Shown piece after piece: positions 17,928 to 26,789 of a stretch of 64,000 nucleotides of DNA; within the stretch, counting starts at the first letter, position 1, and each line of letters begins with the position of its first letter. Location of the stretch: NCBI RefSeq assembly GCF_017639205.1, contig NZ_CP071139.1, positions 6,819,501 to 6,883,500 on the forward strand. Direction: 5' to 3'. A program made the position numbers and the translations under genes. Source of the stretch: Streptomyces nojiriensis (GTDB lineage: Bacteria; Actinomycetota; Actinomycetes; Streptomycetales; Streptomycetaceae). The notes beneath the pieces were generated by a model. That model ran no database searches and was not told the DNA's origin. It saw nothing but the letters and a program-made list of their open reading frames with translations.

Positions 17928-18269
17928 ATGACATCGAGTAGCGACGGATATGTGGCGAACGCCGCATCCATCAACGGAAGTTCGCATCTCCTCGTGGAAC
18001 TGGCGGGGCTCTTGTACGCGGGGCGGCCCGACGGCGAGATGACGGTCATGGCCCGGGTGCCCCGCTCGCACCAGGAGGTGTCCACGGCTCTGGACTCTTT
18101 CGCGCGGTTCGGCAACGACCAGTACCTGGACACCGTTTCGCTCCTGGCCGCGCTGGCCACCAAGCTGAAGGTGGCGGGCGGCGACTACGCGCAGACCGAC
18201 CTCGCCACGGAAGGCGCGTTCCGCGCGGTTCTCGACAACGGCCGGTTCATACCGGCCGAGGACAGGTGA
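17928..18269 (+). CDS. Small helical ESX/EspC-like protein (type VII secretion-associated candidate)
   Basis: This 113-aa protein is predicted to be mostly helical. It ends in VAGGDYAQTDLATEGAFRAVL; the A-G-x-x-Y-x-x-T-D pattern resembles the C-terminal part of EspC/ESX-type secreted proteins, although no WXG motif is visible. ATG 17928 follows GGGGCGG. Its stop overlaps or abuts the next gene, which has an ESX-like N-terminus fused to a lysozyme-like domain, so the two probably act together, perhaps as a co-secreted pair. No ESX secretion core lies in the window. Family assignment is tentative. Confidence 0.7.
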   Translation: MTSSSDGYVANAASINGSSHLLVELAGLLYAGRPDGEMTVMARVPRSHQEVSTALDSFARFGNDQYLDTVSLLAALATKLKVAGGDYAQTDLATEGAFRAVLDNGRFIPAEDR

Positions 18270-18274
18270 CCGGC

Positions 18275-19657
18275 ATGACCTACCGCACCGACGTCGAGTT
18301 CCTCGAACTGTGCAGTCCTCCCCTGATCGAACGCACCGCCCAGGAGTACCGCAGGCTCCACCTGCTGCTGGACTCCGCCGACTCGGCCTTCCTGAAGGCG
18401 ACGCGCACCCAGTGGGTGAGTGAAGCCGAAGAGCTCTACGTCAAGCGGCTGGGCGAGGCCGAGAAGCTGGCCACCGCCCTGTCGGGTGCCTTCCGCAGTG
18501 TCCACGCCGCGCTTGTGGACTACGCCGAGGCGGTAGGGCGGGCCAAGGGGCGCTACGAGAGCGGTCTGTCGTGCGAGCGTGCCCTGTCCAGGGTCATGGC
18601 GCGGGTGGCCAGTCCGGTGACCGAAACCGCGCAGCGGGCCGAGCCGATGAGGCAGTGGGAGGACCTCCGCAAGCGCACCGGAGTCCTCGACTGGCTGGCG
18701 GAGATCACGGTCGACGTCGACGAGATCCGTGAAGAGGCGGAGCAGCAGTACAACGGGGCGAAGAACGCCTTCGGCGACGCCGAACGCATCGAGCACGAGG
18801 CGCGCAGCACGTGCGTGGCCCAACTCGGCAAGGCCCAGCGCGACTTGCCCGACTTCCGGGGTGACCTGCCCCACCCATCCGTGCTCCTCGCCGGGATGCC
18901 CGCGCTGAGGCAGGAGGTGGGAGAGGCCGCACACGACCCCAACGCCGCGCTTCCCGGCGCCGGCCCCCGGGTCGACGGCATCGCCCCGAACGTCGGCAGC
19001 GAGACGGTGTCCCCCAAGCTCCGGGAGATCCGGTCCCGGCTGGACGGACTGCCCCCCGCCATGGACCAGAACAAGTGGCTGCCGTCGAATTCGGACGAGG
19101 ACCGGCGCGAGTGGATCCGCGCCAACCGCGCGCACATCCGCGACGCGGCCGCGTACACGGGCCTGCCCGCCGACATGGTCGCCGGCATCGCCTGGCAGGA
19201 GGTGCAGGGCGACCCCAAGTGGGCCGACAACATGGCGGTGAACTACCGGCGGAGCCAATACGAGGTCTGGCCCGAGTTCCAGTGGATGGCGGAGCAGGTC
19301 GGACTGCCGGGTGAGGCGGACCAGACGTCCATGGGGCCGATCGCCATCCAGCTGCGTCGCTCCGCGGAGGTCCTCGGCTACGATCCCGAGAACCTCACGC
19401 GGGACCAGCGGGACGAGATCCAGAAGGCCACGCAGAACCCGTCGACGAACATCTACATCGCTTCCGAGTACCTCGCCCAGCTCAAGGCGGAGAGCTCGTT
19501 CGCGAACGTACCCGCCGACCAGATGACCCCCGCGCAGTACCAGGAACTGGCGGCCCGGTACAACGGCGGCCCGGGCTGGCGTACGGACGACGCCCAGGCC
19601 TACGGTCGTGGCTTCGGCATGAACATCGAGGACGCGAGGCGGGCCCTGAATGACTGA
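18275..19657 (+). CDS. ESX-like N-terminal helical domain fused to lysozyme/transglycosylase-like domain (candidate secreted effector)
   Basis: This 460-aa protein has an N-terminal helical/coiled-coil region (about 1-190, including KATRTQWVSEAEELYVKRLGEAEKL), a proline/glycine linker (about 190-270), and a C-terminal lysozyme-like domain (about 275-455). In that domain Glu309 in GIAWQEVQGDP is the likely catalytic acid, and ARYNGGPGW near the end is the usual lysozyme-fold substrate motif. It is probably a type VII-secreted peptidoglycan hydrolase or toxin. ATG 18275 has AGG at good spacing; a GTG at 18266 overlaps the upstream stop and adds three residues. The downstream membrane protein may protect the producer. 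Confidence 0.75.
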   Translation: MTYRTDVEFLELCSPPLIERTAQEYRRLHLLLDSADSAFLKATRTQWVSEAEELYVKRLGEAEKLATALSGAFRSVHAALVDYAEAVGRAKGRYESGLSCERALSRVMARVASPVTETAQRAEPMRQWEDLRKRTGVLDWLAEITVDVDEIREEAEQQYNGAKNAFGDAERIEHEARSTCVAQLGKAQRDLPDFRGDLPHPSVLLAGMPALRQEVGEAAHDPNAALPGAGPRVDGIAPNVGSETVSPKLREIRSRLDGLPPAMDQNKWLPSNSDEDRREWIRANRAHIRDAAAYTGLPADMVAGIAWQEVQGDPKWADNMAVNYRRSQYEVWPEFQWMAEQVGLPGEADQTSMGPIAIQLRRSAEVLGYDPENLTRDQRDEIQKATQNPSTNIYIASEYLAQLKAESSFANVPADQMTPAQYQELAARYNGGPGWRTDDAQAYGRGFGMNIEDARRALND

Positions 19658-19973
19658 GCAGCAGGTACCGGAGCTCACCCGCGGCCATCGGGTGGCGACG
19701 GCCGCGGGGGCTGCCGTCCTGCTGGTGCTGCACGCCCTGGCGGGCTTCTTCGTTCTCAATGCGCTGCTCACCGAGTCCGAGGGGCCCTGGGACCGGTCGG
19801 TGACGCAGACCGCCCGTCTGATGGCCGGGCTCGGCGTGACGGTGGAGCTCCTGGCCGTCGCGGTCACGGCGGTCTGCGTGAACACGGGCCGGCTGAGCCG
19901 CTGGTGGTACGCGCCCGCGACGGCTCTGGTCCTCACCGCCCTGATCCGGATGGTCTTCGCCCCCCGGCCCTGA
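19650..19973 (+). CDS. Small three-TM membrane protein, possible immunity partner
   Basis: This 107-aa protein has three hydrophobic segments (about residues 16-38, 53-74 and 85-104) and no recognised family. It overlaps the 3' end of the lysozyme-like gene by 8 nt, so it is translated with it. A small multi-spanning protein directly behind a candidate cell-wall toxin fits an immunity or anchoring role; this is inference from position. Confidence 0.7.
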   Translation: MTEQQVPELTRGHRVATAAGAAVLLVLHALAGFFVLNALLTESEGPWDRSVTQTARLMAGLGVTVELLAVAVTAVCVNTGRLSRWWYAPATALVLTALIRMVFAPRP

Positions 19974-19988
19974 CCGCCCGGCCGGGGC

Positions 19989-20020
19989 GCGCCCCGCCGG
20001 CGGCGGGGCCGGCGGGGCGC
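19989..20020. terminator. Bidirectional terminator between convergent genes
   Basis: A perfect 13-bp G/C stem (GCGCCCCGCCGGC with its complement at 20008-20020) and 6-nt loop lie between the membrane protein gene (+) and the S9 peptidase gene (-). It can serve both strands. Confidence 0.7.
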
Positions 20021-20032
20021 AGGGGGCAGTGC

Positions 20033-22090
20033 TCAGGCCAGTTCCCGGCGGAAGAACTCCAGCTCCAGCGCCATGAGCTTCTCCCGGGTGCCGCCCGGGG
20101 TCATGTGGGTGACACCGGGGAGGGCCAGCAGCTGGTGCGGGCGGCCCGCGTCCGTCAGTGCCCGGGACAGGCGCAGGGTGTGGGACGGGTGGACGTTGTC
20201 GTCGGCCAGGCCCGTGATCAGCAGCAGCGGGCGGGAGAGTTTCGGGGCATCGGGGATGAGGGAGTCCCGCTCGTACACCTCCGGGTGGTCCTGGGGGAGG
20301 CCCAGGTACCGCTCGGTGTACGCCGTGTCGTAGTGCCGGAAGTCGGTCGGCGCGGCCCCGGCGGCCGCCGCGTGGAAGACGTCCGGGCGGCGCAGCACCG
20401 CCAGGGCCGACAGGTAGCCGCCGTACGACCAGCCGCGCACCCCGACCCGGCCGAGGTCGAGGTCGCGGTGGCGGGCGGCGAGCGCGTGGAGCGCCGCGAC
20501 CTGGTCGTCGAGGGTGACGTCGGAGAAGCCGCGGTACATGGCGTGCGTGTAGGCGGGGGAGACGTACGGGGTCCCGCGGTTGTCGATGGTGACCACCGCG
20601 AAGCCCTGGTCGGCCCACCACTGGCGGTGCTGGCGGCGGCGCTGGTCGGCGGTGACGTCCTGCATGCCGGGGCCGCCGTAGCCGTCGACCAGGACGGGCA
20701 GCCGCCGGCCGGGCACGTGGTCGCGGGGCAGTACCAGGGCGGTGGGGATGCCGCGCTCGGTGACCCGCTCCAGGAGCGCTTCCACCCGGTAGGGCAGCGG
20801 CTCGGACAGGTCGGCGGGGGCGAACTCCCGCCCGTCGGGGGTGCGTACGGTGCGCCGCACCCCGTCGGCGTCGGCGGTGGTCAGCAGCAGGGTCCCGGCG
20901 GACGCGGACACGGTGTGCACGCCGGGCCCGTCGGCGAGCGGGGTCAGTTCCCCGGTGGCCGGGTCCAGCAGCAGCACCTGCTGCTCGGACGGGTCGCGCA
21001 GACCTGCCTCGATCAGCAGCCTGCCCTCGTGGACCCCGGCCACGGCGCGGACCTGGATCGCGTCCCCGGTGAGCAGTTCGCCGTCCACCGCGAGGGCGCG
21101 GGCGCCGCCGCCCGGGGTGTCGGCGGAGGTCAGCATCCGCCCGTCCGCGAGGCGGGCCGGGGTGCCGGGGACCAGCGGGTCCACCCACTGGGGGTGCGTG
21201 GTGCGGGACAGCTCGCGGGTGCGGCCGGTGGCCGGGTCGGCGGAGAGCAGCAGGACGCATTGCTGGAGCCGGTCCTGGACGGTCAGCAGGATCTCGTCGG
21301 CCGACTCCCAGCCCGCGTCGGAGACGTACGGGTAGCTGGCGGCGTCCCAGTCGAGCCGTATCCGGGTGCCGCCGGCGCCGAGCACCCACAGCTGGACGTC
21401 GGCGTTGGGCCCGCCCGCCTCGGGGTAGGCGAAGTCCTCGGCCGGCAGCTCCGGGTGCGCCGGGTCGGCGAACCAGCGCCGCTGGAGGGCGGACTCGTCG
21501 ACGCGGGCGGCCAGCAGGGTGACCCCGTCCGGGGACCACCAGTGGCCCCGGGGGCGGCCCAGCTCCTCGGCGGCGGCGAATTCGGCGAGGCCCCAGCGGG
21601 CCCCGTCGTCCGGGCTGATCCGGCCGCCCGGGGCGACGTACAGGACGTCGTCGGCGACGTACGCGGTGCGCGAGCCGTCGGCGTTCGGCCGCGGGTCCAG
21701 CGCGGGGCCGGCGGCCGGGATCTCCTCGGGGGTTCCGGCGCCGCCGGCGGAGACCTCGAAGAGCCGCCCGTACAGCGCGAAGACGGCGTGCCGGCCGTCG
21801 CCGGAGAGGGCGTACGAGCCGATTCCGGCGGCGACGAGCCGGGTCCGCTCGCGCAGTCGGCGCTCGGCCGCGGGGAGGGGGCCGGGCTCAGGGCACAGTT
21901 CGCGGGGATCGGCGAGCCGGGTCTCGGTGCCGGTGGTGGTGTCGAGCACCCAGAGCGAGTCGAAGGCGTCGGTGGGGCCCGTCGACCGGAGGAACCACAG
22001 CAGCCGGCCGTCGTCTCCGAAGGAGAAGGCGCGCGGGGCGCCGTAGGTGAAGCGGGCCGTGCTCGCGGAGAGCCTGAGGAAGTCATCCAT
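20033..22090 (-). CDS. S9 family peptidase (prolyl oligopeptidase / dipeptidyl-peptidase IV-like)
   Basis: This 685-aa cytosolic-type enzyme has an N-terminal beta-propeller-like region (about 1-430, repeated SPDG/DG-type blades) and a C-terminal alpha/beta-hydrolase domain. The triad is visible: Ser555 in GWSYGGY, Asp630/631 in LADDNVH, His662 in VTHMTPG. No signal peptide is present. Such enzymes cleave after proline in short peptides. With the oligopeptide transporter upstream and hydroxyproline catabolism nearby it fits use of proline-rich peptides. The start region holds a strong palindrome (22100-22118) whose half-site matches the hydroxyproline operon promoter. Confidence 0.9.
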   Translation of the reverse strand: MDDFLRLSASTARFTYGAPRAFSFGDDGRLLWFLRSTGPTDAFDSLWVLDTTTGTETRLADPRELCPEPGPLPAAERRLRERTRLVAAGIGSYALSGDGRHAVFALYGRLFEVSAGGAGTPEEIPAAGPALDPRPNADGSRTAYVADDVLYVAPGGRISPDDGARWGLAEFAAAEELGRPRGHWWSPDGVTLLAARVDESALQRRWFADPAHPELPAEDFAYPEAGGPNADVQLWVLGAGGTRIRLDWDAASYPYVSDAGWESADEILLTVQDRLQQCVLLLSADPATGRTRELSRTTHPQWVDPLVPGTPARLADGRMLTSADTPGGGARALAVDGELLTGDAIQVRAVAGVHEGRLLIEAGLRDPSEQQVLLLDPATGELTPLADGPGVHTVSASAGTLLLTTADADGVRRTVRTPDGREFAPADLSEPLPYRVEALLERVTERGIPTALVLPRDHVPGRRLPVLVDGYGGPGMQDVTADQRRRQHRQWWADQGFAVVTIDNRGTPYVSPAYTHAMYRGFSDVTLDDQVAALHALAARHRDLDLGRVGVRGWSYGGYLSALAVLRRPDVFHAAAAGAAPTDFRHYDTAYTERYLGLPQDHPEVYERDSLIPDAPKLSRPLLLITGLADDNVHPSHTLRLSRALTDAGRPHQLLALPGVTHMTPGGTREKLMALELEFFRRELA

Positions 22091-22099
22091 GATCGTAGT

Positions 22100-22118
22100 G
22101 TGACATGTGAAATGTCAC
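22100..22118. promoter_or_regulatory. Palindromic operator between S9 peptidase and MFS exporter
   Basis: GTGACAT and ATGTCAC are perfect 7-bp arms around GTGAA, centred about 19 nt before the peptidase start codon. TTACTAG follows at 22121-22127. The reverse-strand half GTGACATTT is identical to the element at 1497-1505. The position over the peptidase promoter suggests a repressor site. Confidence 0.6.
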
Positions 22119-22173
22119 CATTACTAGGCTGTTCGAGTGGTGACCCCGCAGGCGCGGGCTTAGCGTCGAAAAG

Positions 22174-23727
22174 GTGGATCCGAACGCATCGCCGAGCAAC
22201 AGCGGGACCGGAGGCAAGGTCCGGGGAAGCGGCAGCGGACTCGCCCTGTTCGTCATCGCCTCCTGCCAGCTCATGGTCGTCCTCGACATCACGATCGTGA
22301 ACATCGCGCTGCCGCACATCCAGACCGCCCTCGGCTTCTCGACCGAGAGCCTTTCCTGGGTCGTCAACGCCTACACCCTCGCTTTCGGCGGACTGCTGCT
22401 CCTCGGCGGCCGCACCGGCGACATCCTCGGCCGCAAACGCGTCTTCATCTTCGGCGTCCTGCTCTTCGGGCTCGCCTCGCTCCTCGGCGGACTCGCCCAG
22501 AACGAGGGCCAGCTGATGGCCGCACGCGCCCTCCAGGGCGTCGGCGGCGCCATCGCCTCCCCGACCTCCCTCGCGCTGATCACCACCACCTTCCGCGAAG
22601 GCCCGGCCCGCAACCGGGCGTTCGGCGTGTTCGCGGGCGTCTCGGCCGCCGGCGGCGCGATCGGACTCCTCGCGGGCGGCATCCTCGTCGAATGGCTCGA
22701 CTGGCGCTGGGTGCTCTTCGTCAACGTCCCCATCGCCATCGTGATCGCGGTGCTGGCCACGAAGGTCCTGCACGAGTCCGAACGCCACCCGGGACACTTC
22801 GACTTCGCGGGCGCGCTGCTGTCCACCCTGGGCATGGTCTCGCTCGTCTACGGCTTCATCAGGGCATCCCAGGAGGGCTGGCGCGACCCGGTCACCCTCG
22901 GCTCCTTCGGCGCCGCCGTGGTCCTGCTGACCCTGTTCATCCTCAACGAACGGCGCTCGCCGCAGCCGATCACCCCGCTGCACATGTTCGCCGACCGCAA
23001 CCGGGCCGGGACCTACGGCATCATGCTCATGCTCGCCTGCGCGATCTTCGGCATGTTCTTCTTCCTGACCCTCTTCGTGCAGATCGTGCTGGGCTTCAGC
23101 CCGATCCAGGCCGGCCTCGCCTTCCTGCCGGTCAGCGCGGTGATCGCGGTGGCCGCCGCGACCACCGCGAAACTGCTGCCGAAGTTCGGCCCCAAGCCCT
23201 TCATGGTCACCGGCGCGCTGTCCTCGGCGGCCGGACTCGCCTGGCTGACCCAGACCGACGTCGACTCGACGTACCTCGGCAGCATCCTGGGACCGATGCT
23301 GCTCTTCGCCCTCGGCATGGGCCTGCAGTTCGTCTCGCTGACGCTGATGGCCCTGTCCAACGTCCCCGACCGGGAGTCGGGAGCGGCGTCCGGACTGTTG
23401 AACACGATGCAGCAGGTGGGCGGCTCGCTGGGGCTGTCGATCCTGGTGACCGTCTACGGCACGGCGAGCCGCAACGAGGCCAAGCAGCAGGTACCGGAGT
23501 TCCTCAGCACCGCCGGCCCGGTGCAGAAGGCCCTCTTCCAGCGCACCGGGCAGCTCCCGAAACCGTGGAGCGACCAGATCCTCACCTCGGGCATCAGCTC
23601 GGCCTTCGTCGTGGCGTCGCTGTTCACCCTGGTCGGAGCGCTGATCGCGCTGTTCGTCATCCAGGTCCGTCCCTCGGACCTCGCACGGCTGCAGGGCAAC
23701 CACCAGCCGACGGCCGACCGGACCTGA
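22174..23727 (+). CDS. MFS transporter, DHA2 (EmrB/QacA-like, 14-TM) family
   Basis: This 517-aa proton-driven exporter shows the DHA2 signatures: TM1 LDITIVNIALPHIQ (motif D1), the loop GGRTGDILGRKRVF (motif A) and TM5-type GPxxGG-like GAIGLLAGG. Fourteen hydrophobic segments can be traced. Its GTG start lies 7 nt after a -10-like TAGCGT (22161-22166) with TGGTGA 17 nt further upstream, so the transcript may be leaderless. It is divergent from the S9 peptidase and shares its palindromic operator. Substrate unknown; drug or dipeptide export are typical of the family. Confidence 0.9.
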   Translation: MDPNASPSNSGTGGKVRGSGSGLALFVIASCQLMVVLDITIVNIALPHIQTALGFSTESLSWVVNAYTLAFGGLLLLGGRTGDILGRKRVFIFGVLLFGLASLLGGLAQNEGQLMAARALQGVGGAIASPTSLALITTTFREGPARNRAFGVFAGVSAAGGAIGLLAGGILVEWLDWRWVLFVNVPIAIVIAVLATKVLHESERHPGHFDFAGALLSTLGMVSLVYGFIRASQEGWRDPVTLGSFGAAVVLLTLFILNERRSPQPITPLHMFADRNRAGTYGIMLMLACAIFGMFFFLTLFVQIVLGFSPIQAGLAFLPVSAVIAVAAATTAKLLPKFGPKPFMVTGALSSAAGLAWLTQTDVDSTYLGSILGPMLLFALGMGLQFVSLTLMALSNVPDRESGAASGLLNTMQQVGGSLGLSILVTVYGTASRNEAKQQVPEFLSTAGPVQKALFQRTGQLPKPWSDQILTSGISSAFVVASLFTLVGALIALFVIQVRPSDLARLQGNHQPTADRT

Positions 23728-23750
23728 GGTCCGGGGGCCTTGTGACCCTG

Positions 23751-24266
23751 CTACGCCGCGGTGACGCGGGCCGCGAAGGCGTCCAGGTTGTCGGACATCC
23801 GGGCGAGCCGCTCGTCCAGCGTCAGCGACTCCTCGTACCGCCCGGCGCGCAGCTTCGGCTGCCGCTTGCCGCGCACGTACAGGGGGCAGGCGAGGTCCGC
23901 GCAGATGTACGTGCCGACCGTGTTGCCCTCGCGGCCGCGGGCGCCCGCCAGCGGCGCGGCGAGCAGGGTGACCCCGGAGGAGGCGTGACCCGTCAGGCAG
24001 ATCTGGCACAGGCTGGACTTCACCACGCTGGTGCGGCCGACGGCCGGTACGCGCAGCGAAATCCCCAGCGGACCGTCACCGTCCGCCCGGGGCAGCACGA
24101 GATGGGCCCGCAGGGGCGCTCCCGGGTCCACCCACCCCAGGAAGTCGAGGTCCTGCCAGGGCAGTTCGGCGAAGTCGAGCGGCAGGCGCAGCCGGGCCGC
24201 CTCGCCCTTGGTGCAGTTCACGAAGGATGAACGGATCTGTTTCTCGGTGAGTGGCTCCACGGGCAT
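23751..24266 (-). CDS. FBP (FusB-like) C-terminal zinc-finger domain protein
   Basis: This 171-aa protein begins MPVEPLTEKQIRSSFVNCTKGEA and has a treble-clef type zinc-binding set CQIC ... C ... C (LCQICLTG and YICADLACPLYV). These features match actinobacterial FBP-domain proteins, related to FusB, which bind elongation factor G and can rescue it from fusidic acid. Start ATG 24266 is chosen after AGGG; a longer frame upstream has no family-like sequence. Binding EF-G is known for the family and inferred here. It is convergent with the MFS gene. Confidence 0.85.
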   Translation of the reverse strand: MPVEPLTEKQIRSSFVNCTKGEAARLRLPLDFAELPWQDLDFLGWVDPGAPLRAHLVLPRADGDGPLGISLRVPAVGRTSVVKSSLCQICLTGHASSGVTLLAAPLAGARGREGNTVGTYICADLACPLYVRGKRQPKLRAGRYEESLTLDERLARMSDNLDAFAARVTAA

Positions 24267-24325
24267 CGACCCTATTACCTGCCCTGACCTGCCCGCATCC
24301 CGTATATCCGTGACAAGACACCCCG

Positions 24326-25735
24326 CTAGGGGGTGTCCAGGCGACGGATCCGGCAGCGCGCCGGGCCCCTCGTCCGCAGGGTGATCCCGGCGCCGACCGG
24401 GACCTCGGTGTCCACGGCCTCGAACGAGTAGGCCCGCAGGACCATCGCCAGTGCGATCACCGACTCCAGCATCGAGAAGTGCTGCCCGATGCAGGCGCGC
24501 GGACCCCCGCCGAAGGGGAACCAGGCGTAGCGCGGCCGGCCCGCCTCCGCCTCGGGCGTGAAGCGGTCGGGGTCGAAGCGGTCCGGATCCGGCCAGTAGT
24601 CGGGGTGGCGGTGCGTCACCCAGGGGGCCAGGATCACGTCCGCGCCCGCGGGGACGGTGTGCTCGCCGATCCGGGTGGCGGCGACGGCCTTGCGCCCGAT
24701 GACCGGCGCGGCCGGATACAGCCGCATGGCCTCCTTGAGGACCTGGGTCAGGTACGGAAGCCGGTCCAGGTCGGCGGCGCCGGGCGTACGGTCGCCCAGC
24801 ACGCGGGAGACCTCCTCGCGGGCCCGGTCCTGCTCCTCCGGGTGGCGGGCCAGGAGGTGCAGGGCGAAGCAGAGGGAGGTGGCGGTCGTCTCGTGCCCGG
24901 CGAGCAGGAAGATCAGCACCTGGTCGCGCAGCTCGGAGGCGTCGAACTCCCCGTCGTCCGAACTCCGGGCGGCGGCGAGCAGCGTCAGCAGATCCTCGCC
25001 GGGAGCACCGGCGTCGGCACCGGCACCGGCACCGGCGCTCCGGCGCTGCGCGATGATCCGGTCGCAGACCCCGTACAGCTCGTCCAGCGCCGCGGCCGCC
25101 CGCCGGTTGCCGGGGGTGGGCCAGTGCCGCGGGACGTTGGCGGGGGAGTAGCCGCGGCGCAGCACGTAGTCGGTGATCACCGGGAAGCACTCGGCCACGA
25201 CGCCGGCGGTGGCCTCGACGTCGGTGCCGAACAGGATGCGGGCGACGGCGCGCAGGGCGAGGTGCATCATCTCGTCGGAAACGTCGACGACGCCGCCCGG
25301 GGCCGCGCCCCAGGAGGCGATGACCGCATCGGTCTCGGCGGCTACCGCCTCCGCGTAGCCGTCCACCCGGCGCCGGGTGAACAGCGGCTGCACGAGCCGG
25401 CGCTGGCGCAGGTAGTCCTCGTCCTGACTGGTCAGCAGCCCGTTGCCGAAGGACTCCCGGACCTCCTGGTAGAAGTGGTTGTCCTTGCGGAAGCGGGCCG
25501 CGTCGGAGGCGAGCACCTGCTGGGCGCCCGCGGGGGAGAAGACGCAGTACAGCTCGGCACGCATCCCGGGCGGACCGGCGGTGATCCGTACCAGGTCACC
25601 GTGCCGGTGCTGGGCCCGCAGGTAGGTACCGAGGGAGTCGGACTTCAGGTCGAACAGCGATCCGAGCAACGGCACCCCGGCAAGCGCGGGCACCTCCTTC
25701 CCCGTGTCCGCTCCGGAGTTCGTTCCCACTGCCAT
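24326..25735 (-). CDS. Cytochrome P450
   Basis: This 469-aa soluble P450 has the I-helix oxygen-binding motif LLAGHETTATS, the K-helix KEAMRLYP (ExxR), the PERF-like DPDRFDPDRFTPE region and the heme ligand in FPFGGGPRACIG (Cys415). GAAGGAG precedes the ATG at 25735. No ferredoxin or partner gene is adjacent, so redox partners come from elsewhere. The N-terminus lacks a membrane anchor. Its length and motif set are like bacterial P450s that resemble eukaryotic fatty-acid or drug hydroxylases; substrate unknown. An inverted repeat lies in the divergent promoter region at 25804-25828. Confidence 0.93.
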   Translation of the reverse strand: MAVGTNSGADTGKEVPALAGVPLLGSLFDLKSDSLGTYLRAQHRHGDLVRITAGPPGMRAELYCVFSPAGAQQVLASDAARFRKDNHFYQEVRESFGNGLLTSQDEDYLRQRRLVQPLFTRRRVDGYAEAVAAETDAVIASWGAAPGGVVDVSDEMMHLALRAVARILFGTDVEATAGVVAECFPVITDYVLRRGYSPANVPRHWPTPGNRRAAAALDELYGVCDRIIAQRRSAGAGAGADAGAPGEDLLTLLAAARSSDDGEFDASELRDQVLIFLLAGHETTATSLCFALHLLARHPEEQDRAREEVSRVLGDRTPGAADLDRLPYLTQVLKEAMRLYPAAPVIGRKAVAATRIGEHTVPAGADVILAPWVTHRHPDYWPDPDRFDPDRFTPEAEAGRPRYAWFPFGGGPRACIGQHFSMLESVIALAMVLRAYSFEAVDTEVPVGAGITLRTRGPARCRIRRLDTP

Positions 25736-25803
25736 GGCCGCTCCTTCGTCCTACGGAAGCCCGATTCTGCCGCGCCCGACCGCACCTGGCGAGGAGGGCG
25801 TCC

Positions 25804-25828
25804 CATCAGGCCGAAGAGTGGCCTGATG
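25804..25828. promoter_or_regulatory. Inverted repeat in the P450 / amidotransferase intergenic region
   Basis: CATCAGGCC and GGCCTGATG are perfect 9-bp arms with a 7-nt spacer (25804-25812 and 25820-25828), about 70 nt upstream of the P450 start. Between divergent genes this is more likely an operator than a terminator. Confidence 0.45.
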
Positions 25829-25931
25829 AGCACCTCGCCACCGGCGGCCCGACCCGTTCCGCGTGGCGGTGGGCAGGGGGCGCGGCCACAATGGAGGGGT
25901 TATCTGCGTTGCACCCCCGAGGTGATGGCTC

Positions 25932-26768
25932 ATGTGCCGATGGCTCGCGTATTCGGGAACACCCCTGCTGCTCGAAACCATCCTCTACAAACCGGCCCAC
26001 TCGCTGATCGACCAGAGCCTGCACTCCAGGCTGGGCGTGGAGACGACGAACGGCGACGGATTCGGCGTTGGGTGGTACACCCAGGAGGCCACGGCCACGC
26101 CGGCGACCTTCAGGGACATCGGCCCCGCCTGGAACAACCGCAACCTGCGGGAGATCGCGGACCACGTCCGCTCCCCGCTGTTCTTCGCCCACATCCGGGC
26201 ATCGACCGGCACGGCGGTGCAGCAGACCAACTGCCACCCGTTCCGGTACGGCCGCTGGCTGTTCATGCACAACGGGGCCATCACCGACTTCCACCGGATG
26301 CGGCGGGACCTCACCCTGCTCGTCGACCCCGCGCTGTACCCCGACGTGGAGGGGACGACGGACTCCGAGGTGATGTTCCACCTGGCGCTCACCTTCGGCC
26401 TGGAGGCGGACCCGCCGGGTGCGGTGGCCCGGATGGCGGGCGTGGTGGAACGCGTCGGCCGCGAGCACGGGGTGGAGCACCCGCTCCAGATGACCCTCGC
26501 CATCAGCGACGGCGAACGCCTCTGGGCCTTCCGCTACTCCAGCCAGGGCGCGTCGAGGACGCTGTTCTACAGCAGCCGGGTGGACGCGCTGCGCAGGCTC
26601 CACCCCGACATGGAGTTCCTCCAGGAAGTCTCCGACGACACCCGCCTGGTGGTCTCCGAACCCCTCGGCAACCTCCCCGGCGCCTGGAACGAAGTCCCGG
26701 AGAGCACCTTCGGCATCGTCGAACCGGGCAGGGACTCCCTCCACCCCTTCACCCCGCAGGCGGCGTAG
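25932..26768 (+). CDS. Class II glutamine amidotransferase
   Basis: This 278-aa protein begins Met-Cys, so after removal of Met the nucleophile Cys is N-terminal as class II (Ntn) amidotransferases need. Conserved blocks include TTNGDGFGVGWY, FFAHIRASTG, TNCHPFRYGRWLFMHNGAI and TDSEVMFHLAL. The ATG follows GAGGTGAT with an 8-nt gap. It is a stand-alone glutaminase-domain protein like EgtC, which hydrolyses a gamma-glutamyl amide; no ergothioneine genes are nearby, so its substrate is unknown. Confidence 0.9.
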   Translation: MCRWLAYSGTPLLLETILYKPAHSLIDQSLHSRLGVETTNGDGFGVGWYTQEATATPATFRDIGPAWNNRNLREIADHVRSPLFFAHIRASTGTAVQQTNCHPFRYGRWLFMHNGAITDFHRMRRDLTLLVDPALYPDVEGTTDSEVMFHLALTFGLEADPPGAVARMAGVVERVGREHGVEHPLQMTLAISDGERLWAFRYSSQGASRTLFYSSRVDALRRLHPDMEFLQEVSDDTRLVVSEPLGNLPGAWNEVPESTFGIVEPGRDSLHPFTPQAA

Positions 26769-26789
26769 GCGGCGTAGGCCGAGGCCGTG

